Positions 1 to 9,110 of a stretch of 60,000 bases of DNA are shown here, piece after piece (the first letter of the stretch is position 1; every line of letters begins with the position of its first letter). The translations under genes and the position numbers were made by a program. The notes beneath the pieces are model-generated. The model was not told the origin of the DNA. It worked only from the letters and a program-made list of their open reading frames with translations, and did no database searches. This DNA is from Zygnema cylindricum (lineage: Eukaryota > Streptophyta > Zygnematophyceae > Zygnematales > Zygnemataceae). The stretch covers positions 282,549 to 342,548 of the forward strand of contig JBBHKE010003364.1 in NCBI GenBank assembly GCA_037447655.1, given 5' to 3'.

Positions 1-9
1 AACAATACA

Positions 10-195
10 TTGGAGAATGTAACTATGGATGTTTTTCCTTCTACTAACACTTTCAGATCTATCGATCCTACAAGGGTAGTAGTGACTATCCTCCCATCCT
101 TGTACACTATTTCTACGGTGGGAATCTTTCTAATCTTAGTGAACAAGTGTTTATCCTTACACATGTGCATGGAGGCACCTAAATCTACAATTTAG
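10..195 (-). pseudogene. Copia aspartic protease fragment
   Basis: Read on the minus strand this stretch gives IVDLGASMHMC followed by KDKHLFTKIRKIP. This is the Copia protease active-site region, normally W-(I/L)-x-D-S-G-A-S-x-H-M, so D-L-G-A-S is the catalytic triplet with Leu for Ser. The expected upstream Trp codon is a stop (TAA), which breaks the frame just before the motif. It lies downstream, in element direction, of the gag (664-1326) and zinc knuckle (329-544) on the same strand. These are therefore the gag-protease part of one minus-strand Copia element whose integrase, RT and 3' LTR lie beyond position 1. It is non-functional as read. Confidence 0.75.
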
Positions 196-328
196 CCTGC
201 TTCACCTTTCAATCCACCGAAAGCACATTTCTACTTTCGTGGAATTTTGACCTCGTTTTACGCCTCCAACTCGTCATCCAATTGGAGCTCATCGTCCTCG
301 TCCTCGGATTCTGCCTCATGTACATGTG

Positions 329-544
329 TCACAAAGGCCTTTTTCTTTTCTCTTTGGGTCTATCCGTATGCCCCTCTTTTAACCGCAGCTCGTTTAACTT
401 AGTGCACTCAGCCATATAGTGCCTAAGTTTCCTACAAAAATGACACAAACCCTTGGGAGCCCTTAGTTTGAACTTGTTGGTCTGATTTTTTTGTCCCCCC
501 CCACCATAATGTTTAACTATTTTCTTGGAATCTTGTTCCTCCAA
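329..544 (-). pseudogene. Copia Gag zinc-knuckle segment
   Basis: The minus-strand reading contains CHFCRKLRHYMAEC, an intact CX2CX4HX4C zinc knuckle of the retroviral nucleocapsid type, in a Lys/Arg-rich context. In Copia elements this motif ends Gag and binds the packaged RNA. It follows the capsid-like Gag (664-1326) after about 120 bases without a continuous frame, so at least one frameshift or stop separates them. The usual Gly before the His is replaced by Arg. It belongs to the same truncated element as the protease fragment at 10-195. Confidence 0.75.
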
Positions 545-663
545 TCCGTCCCAGCTGCCAAGACTTTCTCACTCTTTCTTCCCGTTCGGATCTCAATCGT
601 ATTCTCCCAAACGAGAATTATCCCTGCCATTTAATTTTATATCCACCTTGAGTCCAACAACTC

Positions 664-1326
664 CTACACACGGTTGACTATGTTCTCGAACTCATTTGGT
701 AACTTCATGAGCAAGCAGTTAACCTTCATCTTTTGAGTTTCAACCTGTCCAACACTATCTAGCTCTATAAAAAGTGTTGCAAGCTCATTACAAAAATCTA
801 ACATCTTCCTCCCCTTTAATACATACTCCTTAACTTTCTGATCAGCCAACTGTTGTTGCTGAATCGTACCACTTTGGTACATTTCTATGAGAGCCACCCA
901 AAGATCGGATGTCCTCTCTACTTGCAAATGAGAAGATGCAAGCCCTTGAGTAAGATGGCGGAGGATGAAGTGCTTTGCCGCCATTTTGTTGTAGTCCAAG
1001 GTATCAATACCATTCTCCTCGTTTCTCGTAATAAGTGACATGAATGCCGAACCGATTGCTAATGGTGTGACTGTCTCCTTATCCTTTCCTTTGTCCACCA
1101 CCTCCCATTCGTTTGTCTCCTCTGTTGGAGATGGATCTGCATCTCTGGTGAATCTACTTGTTGTAAACCTTGGAGAGATCCCAAGACTGGATGGACGCCT
1201 CACATGTCCGCTCACTATTCCCTTATACTTTTTATCACATAGAGCTCCTCTCATCATACTCTCCCAGTATATGAGGCTAGTTCCATTGAAGATGGGTACC
1301 CTAGAGGGTGGGCCCATAACCTGCAA
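664..1326 (-). CDS. Copia Gag (UBN2-like capsid region), minus strand
   Basis: An open frame of 220 codons. The start PSRVPIFNGTSLIYWESMM matches the N-terminus of plant Copia Gag (F-x-G-x-x-Y-x-x-W). The later part, with HLTQGLASSHLQVERTSDLWVALIEMY then a long helical stretch ending in KLPNEFENIVNRV, fits the UBN2/retrotran_gag domain. An acidic insert (SPTEETNEWEVVDKGKDKE, about residues 65-85) separates the two halves and recurs in the related copy at 23240-23600. Gag packages the element RNA into cytoplasmic particles. The 5' LTR is LTR-alpha at 1398-2895. The open frame is longer than the other gag copies here, but the downstream zinc knuckle and protease are out of frame, so the element is dead. 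Confidence 0.8.
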   Translation of the reverse strand: MQVMGPPSRVPIFNGTSLIYWESMMRGALCDKKYKGIVSGHVRRPSSLGISPRFTTSRFTRDADPSPTEETNEWEVVDKGKDKETVTPLAIGSAFMSLITRNEENGIDTLDYNKMAAKHFILRHLTQGLASSHLQVERTSDLWVALIEMYQSGTIQQQQLADQKVKEYVLKGRKMLDFCNELATLFIELDSVGQVETQKMKVNCLLMKLPNEFENIVNRV

Positions 1327-1397
1327 CTTTGAGACCTCCGTGGTTCCTTAGAGTAGGCAGCTCACACGAAGCCTCTATGATAACCTTGACCCCTTTG
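1327..1397 (-). other. 5' untranslated leader of the minus-strand Copia element
   Basis: The segment between the end of LTR-alpha and Gag. On the minus strand it reads AAAGGGGTCAAGGTTATC then ATAGAGGCTTCGTGTGAGC. The same leader recurs at 23190-23250, 23606-23680 and 30150-30220. GGTTATCATAGAGGC resembles the initiator-tRNA-Met primer site (TGGTATCAGAGC) with two single-base insertions, so it may be the primer-binding site of this family; that point is weak. Confidence 0.45.
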
Positions 1398-1406
1398 TGT
1401 TTCAAC

Positions 1407-1637
1407 TGTTGATTTCTGTAAAATTTGGAATTCGGTAAATGTCCCATATTAGGGAAAAGTGAGCCGGGAAGGGCTCGAACCTGAGACCTCTGACTTGAGT
1501 TGTTAGCGCACTAACCACTGTGCCACTAGCTCGATGTAGAGCCTTGTGGGTCTGTACCTGTTTCTTTTAGTTGCGTTCAAGTGTGACGTATCACATTCTT
1601 CCCTGTATTGAACTAGAATTCACGTGCCAATCGAACA
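1407..1637 (-). repeat. TRIM downstream LTR
   Basis: The 3' LTR of the TRIM in element direction. It starts TGTTCGATTGGCACG and ends GAAATCAACA on the minus strand. It carries the better preserved tRNA-like segment (1460-1532). It is flanked outside by the target duplication and inside by the purine tract. Confidence 0.85.
1460..1532 (-). other. tRNA-like sequence inside TRIM LTR (copy 1)
   Basis: 73 nt folding as a cloverleaf on the minus strand. The acceptor GAGCTAG pairs with CCGGCTC (6 of 7). The D arm GCAC-AGTGGTTA-GTGC is perfect. The anticodon arm CTAAC-AACTCAA-GTCAG has 4 of 5 pairs and CTC in the anticodon position. The variable loop is AGGTC and the T loop is TTCGAGC on a weak stem. 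Box A is TGGCACAGTGG-like and box B is GGTTCGAGCCC, so an RNA polymerase III promoter is plausible. Position 33 is A, not the usual T, and the T stem is poor, so this is unlikely to be a working tRNA. Confidence 0.8.
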
Positions 1638-1648
1638 CCTCCCCTCAC
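1638..1648 (-). promoter_or_regulatory. TRIM polypurine tract
   Basis: On the minus strand GTGAGGGGAGG lies directly before the downstream LTR. Position and composition fit the primer for plus-strand DNA synthesis during reverse transcription. Confidence 0.75.
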
Positions 1649-1681
1649 GGGAAGGTCGGTCACACCATCCGCAATCCCGCT

Positions 1682-1694
1682 GGCTCCGATACCA
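1682..1694 (-). promoter_or_regulatory. TRIM primer-binding site (initiator tRNA-Met)
   Basis: The minus strand reads TGGTATCGGAGCC directly after the upstream LTR. It is complementary to the 3' end of plant initiator tRNA-Met apart from one A-to-G change. Confidence 0.85.
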
Positions 1695-1923
1695 TGTTGA
1701 TTTCCTTAAAATTCGGGATTCCGTATGTCCCATACTAGGGAAAAGTGAGCCGGCCAGGGCTCAAATATGGGACCTTTTATTTGAGCTGTCAGCGCACTAA
1801 CCAGTGTGCCAACAGCTTGATGTAGAGCCTGTCGGGTCCGTACATATTTCTTTTAGGCCGGTTCAAGTGTGACGTATCACATTCTACCCTGTGTTGAACC
1901 GACATTCACGTGCCAATCCAACA
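1695..1923 (-). repeat. TRIM upstream LTR
   Basis: The 5' LTR in element direction. It starts TGTTGGATTGGCACG and ends GGAAATCAACA on the minus strand, touching the primer site. It contains a diverged copy of the tRNA-like segment (1746-1818). Confidence 0.85.
1746..1818 (-). other. tRNA-like sequence inside TRIM LTR (copy 2)
   Basis: Same position in the LTR as copy 1 but more eroded. The D arm GCAC-ACTGGTTA-GTGC is still perfect. The acceptor 3' strand CCGGCTC is kept against a weaker 5' strand. The anticodon stem 3' side is lost, and the T loop reads TTTGAGC. The B box has decayed to ATTTGAGCCC. The intact D arm against the decayed remainder is consistent with neutral drift after insertion. 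Confidence 0.7.
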
Positions 1924-2518
1924 TCAGCAAGAATAATTGTCACCCTAACAAGCAAAAACTCTGACCACATTCACCCTTTTGAAGGTAAGACTCCTTTGAG
2001 TCCATAGCAAAAAGAATCTATGAATTTGCTCCCATGAGCAGTAAGTTATAGATGGTCAAAAATTACCTTTATATTTACAAGCTCTCTTAGAGAGTAGTAC
2101 CTCAATATCACTAAGTGTTGATCTGCCTACTCACGACTATCTACTACTAAACCCTTGTCCAATAGAAACACTATATAGTACAAGAAGGTACAATGGGCGA
2201 TGTACTTATTGAACGTCTATTGTACGATATAGTCTACAAGGTAACACCTCTCAAATTAGGAGCCATGGTTTCTCCCCTATCTTCTCCGGTATCAAATAAT
2301 GTGGCACCACGTGGCACCGCGTGACGTTGTCTCCGAATGCCGCCAAAAGCTCACTTTGGGTGGCGGCTACAATGCTGGCCGTCCGATCAAAACATATTTT
2401 TCACGGTTTAGATTCGCAAACGTGCATGAACTGTTCCTCTCCGTTAGTTTGGTGTTAATTAGCCGTTTCATTAATGTTTATTTATCTTTGCAATCCGTCA
2501 CGTGTATCGTTTCGTAGG

Positions 2519-2586
2519 GCCTTAATAGTTAAGGCGACCGGCTATAGAGAATCTAGAGGTCGCAGGTTCAAATCCGGACTTCGGCA
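2519..2586 (+). other. tRNA-like sequence antisense within LTR-alpha
   Basis: Plus strand, opposite to the LTR that holds it. It shows an A-box-like TAGTTAAGGCGACCGG and an exact B box, GGTTCAAATCC, with GGTCGCAGG before it as in many tRNAs. The acceptor stem is weak (about 4 of 7). Homologous antisense segments occur in the other two LTR-alpha copies (22401-22478 and 29420-29494). It could be a SINE head or tRNA captured by the ancestral LTR. Confidence 0.6.
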
Positions 2587-2895
2587 TTATTTTGGTAAAA
2601 TATCATCTACTTCAAAATCTGTCGCTTTCTAAATATGGTGGCAGCCATGGCGTGCCTTTGATCCTCACTCTCTCTCTTTGTAAAGTAAAACTAAAATAGA
2701 GAAGTGAACTATTAATTACCTCTTTTCAACAACAACTGCGTGTCTCTTTCTAGACAGCACAGGCAGCCATGGCTCTAGCTCCCTCTACAACCTTCAGTGA
2801 TTGCGACAAGAGTGGGAGTTGAAGATAAGAGTTAGAGGCAGACTGCCTCGGCTTCTTTTCTACATTTCATTTTAGACCTAGAAAATACTAAAAGA

Positions 2896-3290
2896 ATCAT
2901 TAATTTCTACAAAGGGATAGGTGTCATTTCCTTGAAATAGGATTTGTTCCAGTACATGTGAGTTACTCCCGGAATCCATAATCCATAAAAGATCTTTCTC
3001 TCCCTCCATCATCTTAGCAAGAGCAAAGGACTCCGTGTCATCGATTTTAGGAAAAAAGGCAACCTCAAATTTCTCCCTCTCCATCTCTTTCACCGGTTTG
3101 GTTTCCTCCGCTAAAAATGTTGCAGTTTTGATCAGAGGCCTCGGTGTAAGTGGAGCTCCTTTCATTTTCCATCCTTTGCGATGAAAACCTATTTCACACG
3201 TTTTTATGTACAAAGGGCAATATCTAAATAGATGACCATTATTATAACAATAGACACATTATTTATACTGCTGAAAAAATTGATTTCCTT
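2896..3290 (-). pseudogene. Copia zinc knuckle and protease fragment
   Basis: Minus-strand reading. CVYCYNNGHLFRYC is a complete CX2CX4HX4C zinc knuckle (about 3225-3260). It is followed by a basic and acidic linker and then LLWIMDSGSNSHV, the Copia protease active site with D-S-G kept (about 2965-3000). A stop lies just before the knuckle. The frame ends inside the start of LTR-alpha, so everything from mid-protease to the end of pol is deleted. It continues the gag at 3431-4003 and belongs to the LTR-beta element starting at 4817. Confidence 0.75.
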
Positions 3291-3430
3291 GAAATCTGGT
3301 ATCTCTCTCAAACTAAGCATTGTAAGCTACTTATAGCTTTCAAAAATTAAATACCAGTTGAGTGGCTGCTTCCTTTAATATGTAATCTATAGCTTTATCT
3401 AGATTCTAGTTAGATTTATGTAGCAAGATT

Positions 3431-4003
3431 TTAGTTAGCTTTATCCTGCTTTTTCACTTCATCTGAGGCTCCTGTATACTCACTATGAAGCCCCCTCACT
3501 AAAATCATAGCATAATGGTATTCAACAAAAGATCCAACTGAGCATGCATTCTCGGCTATCAAAAGTTTGAATTTATTACAATATTCCACCGTACTTCCGC
3601 TTGTGTATTTAAATTCCCACATCTCCCCAGCAGTTATAATCTTATGTTGTGCATTAGTTTTAAAATATGTCTTTTTCAAAGCATCCGAAATTTTTGATGC
3701 TTTTGTAGCATGAATGTATGACATATGTAGCTTCTTAGTTTTCATTAACTTTATTTAATAAAGAGCGTGCTCATTTTTTAGATCAAGTTTTGGATCTGTT
3801 TCTACAAGAGATCCATTAACAACATTAAAAAGCTTTACTTGTACAAAGTAAGGTCTGACAATATCTGCCCAATACAGATTTGCCCTCCCATAAAAAATCG
3901 AAATTCGTGAAGGTGGGCTCGTGACTTGTTGTTGTGAGACAACTGTTGAAATTGAATAGGATGACGATGTTGGTGAAGAAGAGGAGGATGCAGGTGTAGT
4001 CAT
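3431..4003 (-). pseudogene. Copia Gag, minus strand, interrupted
   Basis: Two consecutive frames. The first (3755-4003) begins MTTPASSSSS with a Ser-rich tail, then SRISIFYGRANLYWADIV, the Gag N-terminal F-x-G-x-x-x-x-W signature. The second (3431-3745) contains EMWEFKYTSGSTVEYCNKFK and a stretch ending in LVRGLHSEYTG, the UBN2-like helical part. A stop near 3750 separates them. The same MTT-Ser start reappears at 14658. With LTR-beta upstream at 4045-4817 and the knuckle/protease downstream, this is a gag-protease deletion derivative. It encodes no working particle protein as read. Confidence 0.75.
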
Positions 4004-4044
4004 CTCATAATATAACCAAGCAAGAAGCTTTCACAAAAACCTAT

Positions 4045-4817
4045 CTGAAAAACAGCAACTTCAACAGTTGATAATTGACAAATTAGAGACACTATAGCAC
4101 TACAAATCTTTTACAATGTATATAACAACTCGAGGAACGAACACACAAAATTACACAAAACTATGTTTACAGATCTGTGAATTATTCACAGATAAATTTA
4201 CGAAAAATAACATACACAGTTTTTTTGTACAAATTGTTCCTAACTCCAAAAATGACTAAGTCCTACTCGTATACACTTAAGCTTCACTATTGATTATAAG
4301 GAGGCATGCTTGTCGTACAAATAACAACTTGACACACCTATTACTATGAGTTTCCACGAAAACAGAAGGTATGTCATTCTCAGCACATTCTATGCTAATT
4401 AACTAATTAGCTAAGCGACAAACGTATGTTCTACAATCATGTACACCGACATCAAATTCAGATGCGACGTAGGATTATCATGAATCTACTCTATGCTTAG
4501 TCAGCATTTGTTAGCGGTCTTCATGCGTCGTCCACATACTGAATTCGACACTGTAGATATGCCGGCACCGGAGATATGCCTCCACAGGTCTCCGTTGTCC
4601 CCATGTATATTTGTACTTCCACAGAGGATGTTCTGCAGCGTATGCCCTAACGTGACAACGCGTGTCCATGGAGTGACTGATACCGTTAACTCCCAACCTT
4701 CATTGCGACACTAATTCAAGTGCATACTGAACTAGACTCACCAAATTATTCGAAGTCCCGAAAACTCGCCGTCACACCCGAGGCATAGGAAGGATTATAG
4801 CTTTCCAAAAAAACATT
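4045..4817 (-). repeat. LTR-beta (5' LTR, minus strand)
   Basis: On the minus strand it starts TGTTTTTTTGGAAAGC then CCTTCCTATGCCTC, matching the plus-strand LTR at 13871 (TGTTGTTTTTAGAAAGC...TCTATGCCTC). The later block with TTAGCTAATTAGTTAATTAG and GACATACCTTC matches 14280-14310 and the LTR-beta' copies near 19310. The 3' boundary near 4045 is approximate. Length is about 770 bp. Confidence 0.65.
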
Positions 4818-6520
4818 CTTTCGCTCCCTCTCCCACTACCGTATCCATCTCACAATTATTGCAATGAAAAACAACAATAATGGTATCGAATAAAAGATCT
4901 CTGAAAAATATTTTTTTTTACTATCTTTGGGCGTATTTTTATGGCAATTAGTAGTGTTGGGTATCGAGGACCACTTGCCGATATTCGATATGTACCAAAT
5001 TTTATGTATACGATAATCGATATATCGCCTCGATATATCGATTATCGAAATATCGCAATTTATAGCCGATATATCGCCGATATATCGTATCGACAATATA
5101 TCGTGGCATTTAAAAAAAAAAAAGAAAAAAAATCACGTCTCCAAAGTCACTTGCGGTGACCGTAAAATCTTTGCCGAAAAGAAATACGTTTTTTTCCTGA
5201 AAGTCAGCAGAGTGAAGATCTGTGAGGTACATTTGACACGGTACACTTGCGAAGTACACGTACATATTTCACAAGTACGGATTTCCATACGAAAATGGTC
5301 GGTTCTCAAATCTTTGACGATTTTAGAGATTTGATCGTCTAACTTACAAGGAACCACTCAAATAAAAACACGTATGTAAAAACTTGCTTACAGAAGAAAC
5401 GCGATGTTAATCGAGGCCTCTGTAATACAGAAAGTTTGCTGTCCGTACATAAAGTTTGCTCTCCGTACTATTACAGAGAGACCTTCTCATGTAACCGTAC
5501 CCCAAATAAGTAATCATATGAAATACAAAATTTGTGTTTTTTTGTCGGTTAGATTTTGCGGCGTCTACCTTTAAGTCACGAAACGAAAATCACGTCGTAC
5601 AAGGCGTATCAGACAATTTTTTTTTTCGCTAAAATAACATATTATATTAAAATATAAAATATTAAATTTAAAAAAATACTATATCGCGATATATATCGCG
5701 ATAATTTATGTTGGTCTCGGTACGATATATCGAAGAGTTTGCTCGATCGATATTCGATATATCGAATATCGAGATTATCGCGATATGAATTTACCCGATA
5801 CCCAACACTAGCAATTAGAGTGAGAAAGGGTGAAAAAACAAAATCGGGAAACCATGGCAGAAAGTTTTGTAATAAGTGACGTCGACACTCATAATTAAGC
5901 GTGACGTCAAAATGTCACAAACCTTAAACATCTACAATGTCACGAGAACTTAGACGTAAATTATGTTAACGTCATCAATTGTCCCAAGTTTTTTAGTCGT
6001 CTACAACCGTCACAAATTACACCACGTCCACGTCCGTCACAGCTGAAAGTAATGATTGATTGCGTTACATAGAAATACTCTAAAATTTGTACGAAAAATC
6101 TTCCTTGAAAAACAAAGTTACAAGAGTAAGTTCCAGTTACATGGGAAATGTCCCTCATTAGGTATAAAGTTTGTTGCGGTTATTGTTATGTTGTCTATTT
6201 TGTTTGTTCTTCTACGGCAGTTAAGAGATTTAGTGTATATGACATTTTTTGTCGTGCTTCAGTTTAGTGCGCGCAATTTTGTTCCGACCCTTGAGGGCAC
6301 TTCCCCATGTGTTAAAATTAGGATTTTTTCCCATCGTTTTCCACCAAAACTTATCCCTCAACGAGAAAATCCGCAGCCGCACCAAAAAAATGATATTACC
6401 ACGATACAATTTGCGTCACCTTTAAACTTTAAATGTACTGGAATTTGTCATCTAGCGCGTTTCGACCCACTTTTACGTCCTTCCAGCTCATCTTCAAACT
6501 TCTAATAAATCACCTCACGA
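4818..6520. repeat. Dispersed non-coding repeat family, copy 1 (split by hAT element)
   Basis: The flanks of the hAT element (4830-4943 and 5819-6150) align with 6745-7210, 17165-17650 and, more distantly, 31600-32320. Shared marks include ACTATCTTTGGG...GTATTTT, AACCATGG, GTGACGTC...GCGTGACGTCAAAATGTC and repeated CTACAA-xx-GTCACAA. I see no transposase, so this is probably a non-autonomous DNA element. The segment 6150-6520 has weak likeness to 16700-16900 and 18620-18740. Confidence 0.6.
4952..5810. mobile_element. hAT-type non-autonomous element, CGATATATCG-rich
   Basis: Perfect 15-bp terminal inverted repeats, TAGTGTTGGGTATCG at 4952 and its complement ending at 5810. They are flanked by a perfect 8-bp target duplication GCAATTAG (4944-4951 and 5811-5818). 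Eight-base duplications and this terminal sequence fit the hAT superfamily. At 6850-6870 a related repeat shows the uninterrupted site. The 859-bp interior has no transposase. Both ends are packed with the palindrome CGATATATCG and variants, as expected for subterminal transposase-binding repeats. Confidence 0.88.
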
Positions 6521-6699
6521 GGTGATTTTATATATAGTTCCATGGAGTGAGCGAATAGGCAGATAATGTTGCACGCTTCGGAGGCAATTGGCATTTTTGT
6601 GCGCGGAGCACCAAAAAAAAAAAACCTACTGCACGTTTCTAGCCAGTGCGTGACTTTTTTACATGCATTTTTTTCCGTATAGGGGCCGTGGAGGGGCCA

Positions 6700-7240
6700 C
6701 GACAAGCGGACGACATTTCGCAAAAACGAAGTTTGTGAAAGCGCCTTGCTCTCTCTCTATCTCACAATTCTTATAATGAAAACGTCAATAATCGTATCAA
6801 ATGAAAGATCTTGAAAATTGATTGTTTTTTACTATCTTTGGGAGTATTTTGATAGTAAGTAGAGTGAGAAACTACTAAACTACAAAATGGAAAAACCATG
6901 GCGGGAAGTTTTACAATGTGTGACGTCGACGCTGTCATAGTTGAGCGTGACGTCAAAATGTCACAAACCCTAAACATCTACAATGTCACAAGTAGCTATA
7001 CGCCTACAATCGTCGCTATTTTGTAAATTTCATCAATTGTCGCGAGTTTTGTTGCCGCCTACAACGGTCACAAATTCCACCCACGTCTACATCCGTCACA
7101 TTTTAAAGTAACAAGTTAATTCCGTTACATCAGAATGCATTGAAAGTAGTACGGAGAGTCTTCCCTTTAAAACAAAGTTACAAGACTAGGTTTCTTTTAC
7201 ATGGGAAACTGCAATGAGTGTCTTTGTCTGGCGCACGTCC
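6700..7240. repeat. Dispersed non-coding repeat family, copy 2
   Basis: Aligns to both flanks of copy 1 but lacks the hAT insertion, giving the empty site. It contains GTGACGTCGACGCTG, GCGTGACGTCAAAATGTC and an array of CTACAA-type motifs followed by GTCAC. No coding frame of note. Confidence 0.6.
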
Positions 7241-7740
7241 GCTTTAAGACTCCGACGCCCTTGTGTCTGTTTTCACTTAGTATTGTTGGTGGTCGTTATT
7301 TGTTGGTTTTAGGAATATCTAGTAGTGAGTGTCCTAGTGAAGTCTGTTTGCGCATGTAGTAGGAGATGCATCATGTGTCCAGAGGAGAGATACATCAGAA
7401 TATTGTAAGAGAAGAATAAGTAAGGAGGAAGTATAAGATGTAAGATATACGAGTGAGAAAAGAACTGTGATGGAGAAGAGAAGTATTTCAATAAGAGGAA
7501 GCGATAGAGCGAGCGAGTAAGAGGTGTGAGAGGGAGATATTATGGATTGAAAAGCCCTTCGGGTGAATATAATGATATTTTTTTCATGTGAAGGGAGCAA
7601 GCTGTGAGTGTTTTTTATTTGTAAGAATGTTTATTTAAGCTTTTGTTGTGAGATTGATTTTTCATCGTGAGAATATCTGGAGCACTTTTAGTCATCTTAA
7701 CACCCACATCCCGGGTACTTAATAACACTACTTCACTATA
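7241..7740. other. Unassigned AG-rich stretch
   Basis: Purine-rich DNA with an LTR-like look (AAAGCCCTTCGGGTGAATATAATG, then AT-rich sequence) but no confirmed ends, repeats or coding frame. I could not place it in a family. Confidence 0.3.
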
Positions 7741-7995
7741 TCAATAGTCTCCCTCTCTCTTCATTTCCCTTTCACCATCAACCTTTTTTTCTCCCTCTCA
7801 CCCTCCCTCTCTCCCTCTCCCCACCTCCCCCTCCCCCTCCCCCTCTGCCTCTCCCCCTCTCCCTCTCCCTCGCCATATCCCTTTTTCCTTCACCCTCATC
7901 ATCTCCCTCCACCTCTCTCCCTCTCCCTCTCTCCCTATCTCTCTCCCCCTCCCTCTCCATCATTCCCTCTTCCCCCCCTCTCCCTCTCCCATCCA
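7741..7995. repeat. CT-rich low-complexity tract
   Basis: Nearly pure CCCTCTCC-type pyrimidine sequence. Apparent reading frames through it (Arg/Glu/Gly- or Pro/Ser/Leu-rich) are artefacts of composition. Confidence 0.85.
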
Positions 7996-8574
7996 AATAT
8001 GTGAGCCTAAAAAAGACCTTCTGGGCGTCTTCCTTCCAACTTCTAATCCAAACCAAACAAATTGCAACAAGAGGTTTTTTATCTTTTTGCTTTGGGGTCT
8101 TTTTTGTTTCATTTTTATTTGTTTGTGAGAAACAATATATTATTCTTTTTGCAAAACTTTGAAAACCCCTTTTGTGCATTTCAAAAGCTGGAAAAAGGAT
8201 GTTTATATTTTACGATGCAAAACTTATAATTCGAATTTCAGGAAATTGAATGTACTTAAAATTTAGTTTTTTTGAAGAATATATCCTATGCTACTCCAAA
8301 TTAATAAACCATTAGGCTATAAATCTTGAAATTTTTAACTACGAAATAATAAACTATGAAACTCTTAAGTATGAAATTTAAACTGTAGAATTATAAGCCG
8401 CGAGATGATCAACTGTCATATTCTAAACCGTGAAATTTTAACATGTTAAAATTTATTCAAACTTTGAAGCTATGAATTGCTTCATATCCAATCGCAGATT
8501 CTATAAATTATGGTGCGTCATGTTTGACGTCCAATATTTATTTTATTTTTCAATGTCACATGTATGTTCTCCAA

Positions 8575-8825
8575 TTTCTAATGTTCAATTTTCTGATGTC
8601 GAATTTCCGATGTTCGAATTTTTTGTGTCCAACTTTTCGATGACCGAATTTCTGCTGCTCGAATTTCTCATGGCCAAATTTCCAATATTCGAATTTCTGA
8701 TGTTCGAATCCCCGATGGTCGAATTTCTGATGTTCGAATCTTTATCTTCGAATGTCTAATGTCCGACTTTGCCATGTTCGAATTTCCGATGCTTAAATTC
8801 TGATGTTCGAATTTTGTACTTTTTA
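8575..8825 (+). repeat. 18-bp degenerate minisatellite
   Basis: About a dozen tandem units of a GAATTTCTGATGTTC-type motif with roughly 18-bp spacing. One frame translates it as hexapeptides around E-F-L-M-F-E. Unit divergence is high, so the array is old. No gene context supports a protein. Confidence 0.7.
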
Positions 8826-8889
8826 ATTTCAAACGTTAGTTTTGGAGCTCAATGTCCAATGTCCGCTGTAGAATCCGTTCATCAACTTT

Positions 8890-9110
8890 TTTCTTTCTCT
8901 CTCTCCTCTGTCTGCCTCACACACACTCTCTCGCTGTCCCTCTCCCTCTCCAACTCCCCGTCCCCCTACCCTCCCCCTACCCCGTCCCCCTCAACCTCGC
9001 CTGCCCCTCACCTCCCCTTCCCCTCCTTTTCTCCCTTCTCTCCCCCCGCTCCCCCTCTCCCTCCCTCTCCCCCTCTCCCTCCCTTTCATCTGCCTTCCCT
9101 CCCCCAACTT
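8890..9110. repeat. CT-rich low-complexity tract
   Basis: CCCCTCTCC-type pyrimidine run, similar in kind to 7741-7995 and to the tract before the receptor kinase. It is followed by A/T-rich DNA with a ~22-base poly-T at 9293-9314. Confidence 0.8.

Larger units (their letters stand above)
1407..1923 (-). mobile_element. TRIM retrotransposon with tRNA-like LTRs
   Basis: Two direct repeats (1407-1637 and 1695-1923; 231 and 229 bp) enclose only 57 bp. Each begins TGTTG and ends CAACA on the plus strand. On the minus strand the upstream LTR is followed without a gap by TGGTATCGGAGCC, an initiator-Met primer site with one mismatch to the usual TGGTATCAGAGCC. The interior ends in GTGAGGGGAGG, a purine tract directly before the second LTR. 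A 5-bp target duplication is present on the plus strand: TCAAC (1402-1406) and TCAGC (1924-1928), one mismatch. Related unoccupied sites near 30140 and 23180 read straight through. It has no coding capacity, so it depends on proteins from other elements. The two LTRs differ at many positions, so the insertion is old. Confidence 0.88.
1398..2895 (-). repeat. LTR-alpha (5' LTR of minus-strand Copia), split by a TRIM
   Basis: Homologous over its length to 29213-30149 and 22153-23189 on the plus strand. Shared marks in element direction are TTTTAGTATTTTCTAGG near the start, the block CAGAGGCAGTCTGCCTC, and the end AACTTACTGCTC...ATTCTTGCTGAAACA. Without the inserted TRIM (1407-1923 plus one target copy) it is about 976 bp, like the ~937-bp copy at 29213. 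Its start abuts a protease fragment of another element at about 2895, so that upstream element is internally deleted. Confidence 0.7.
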
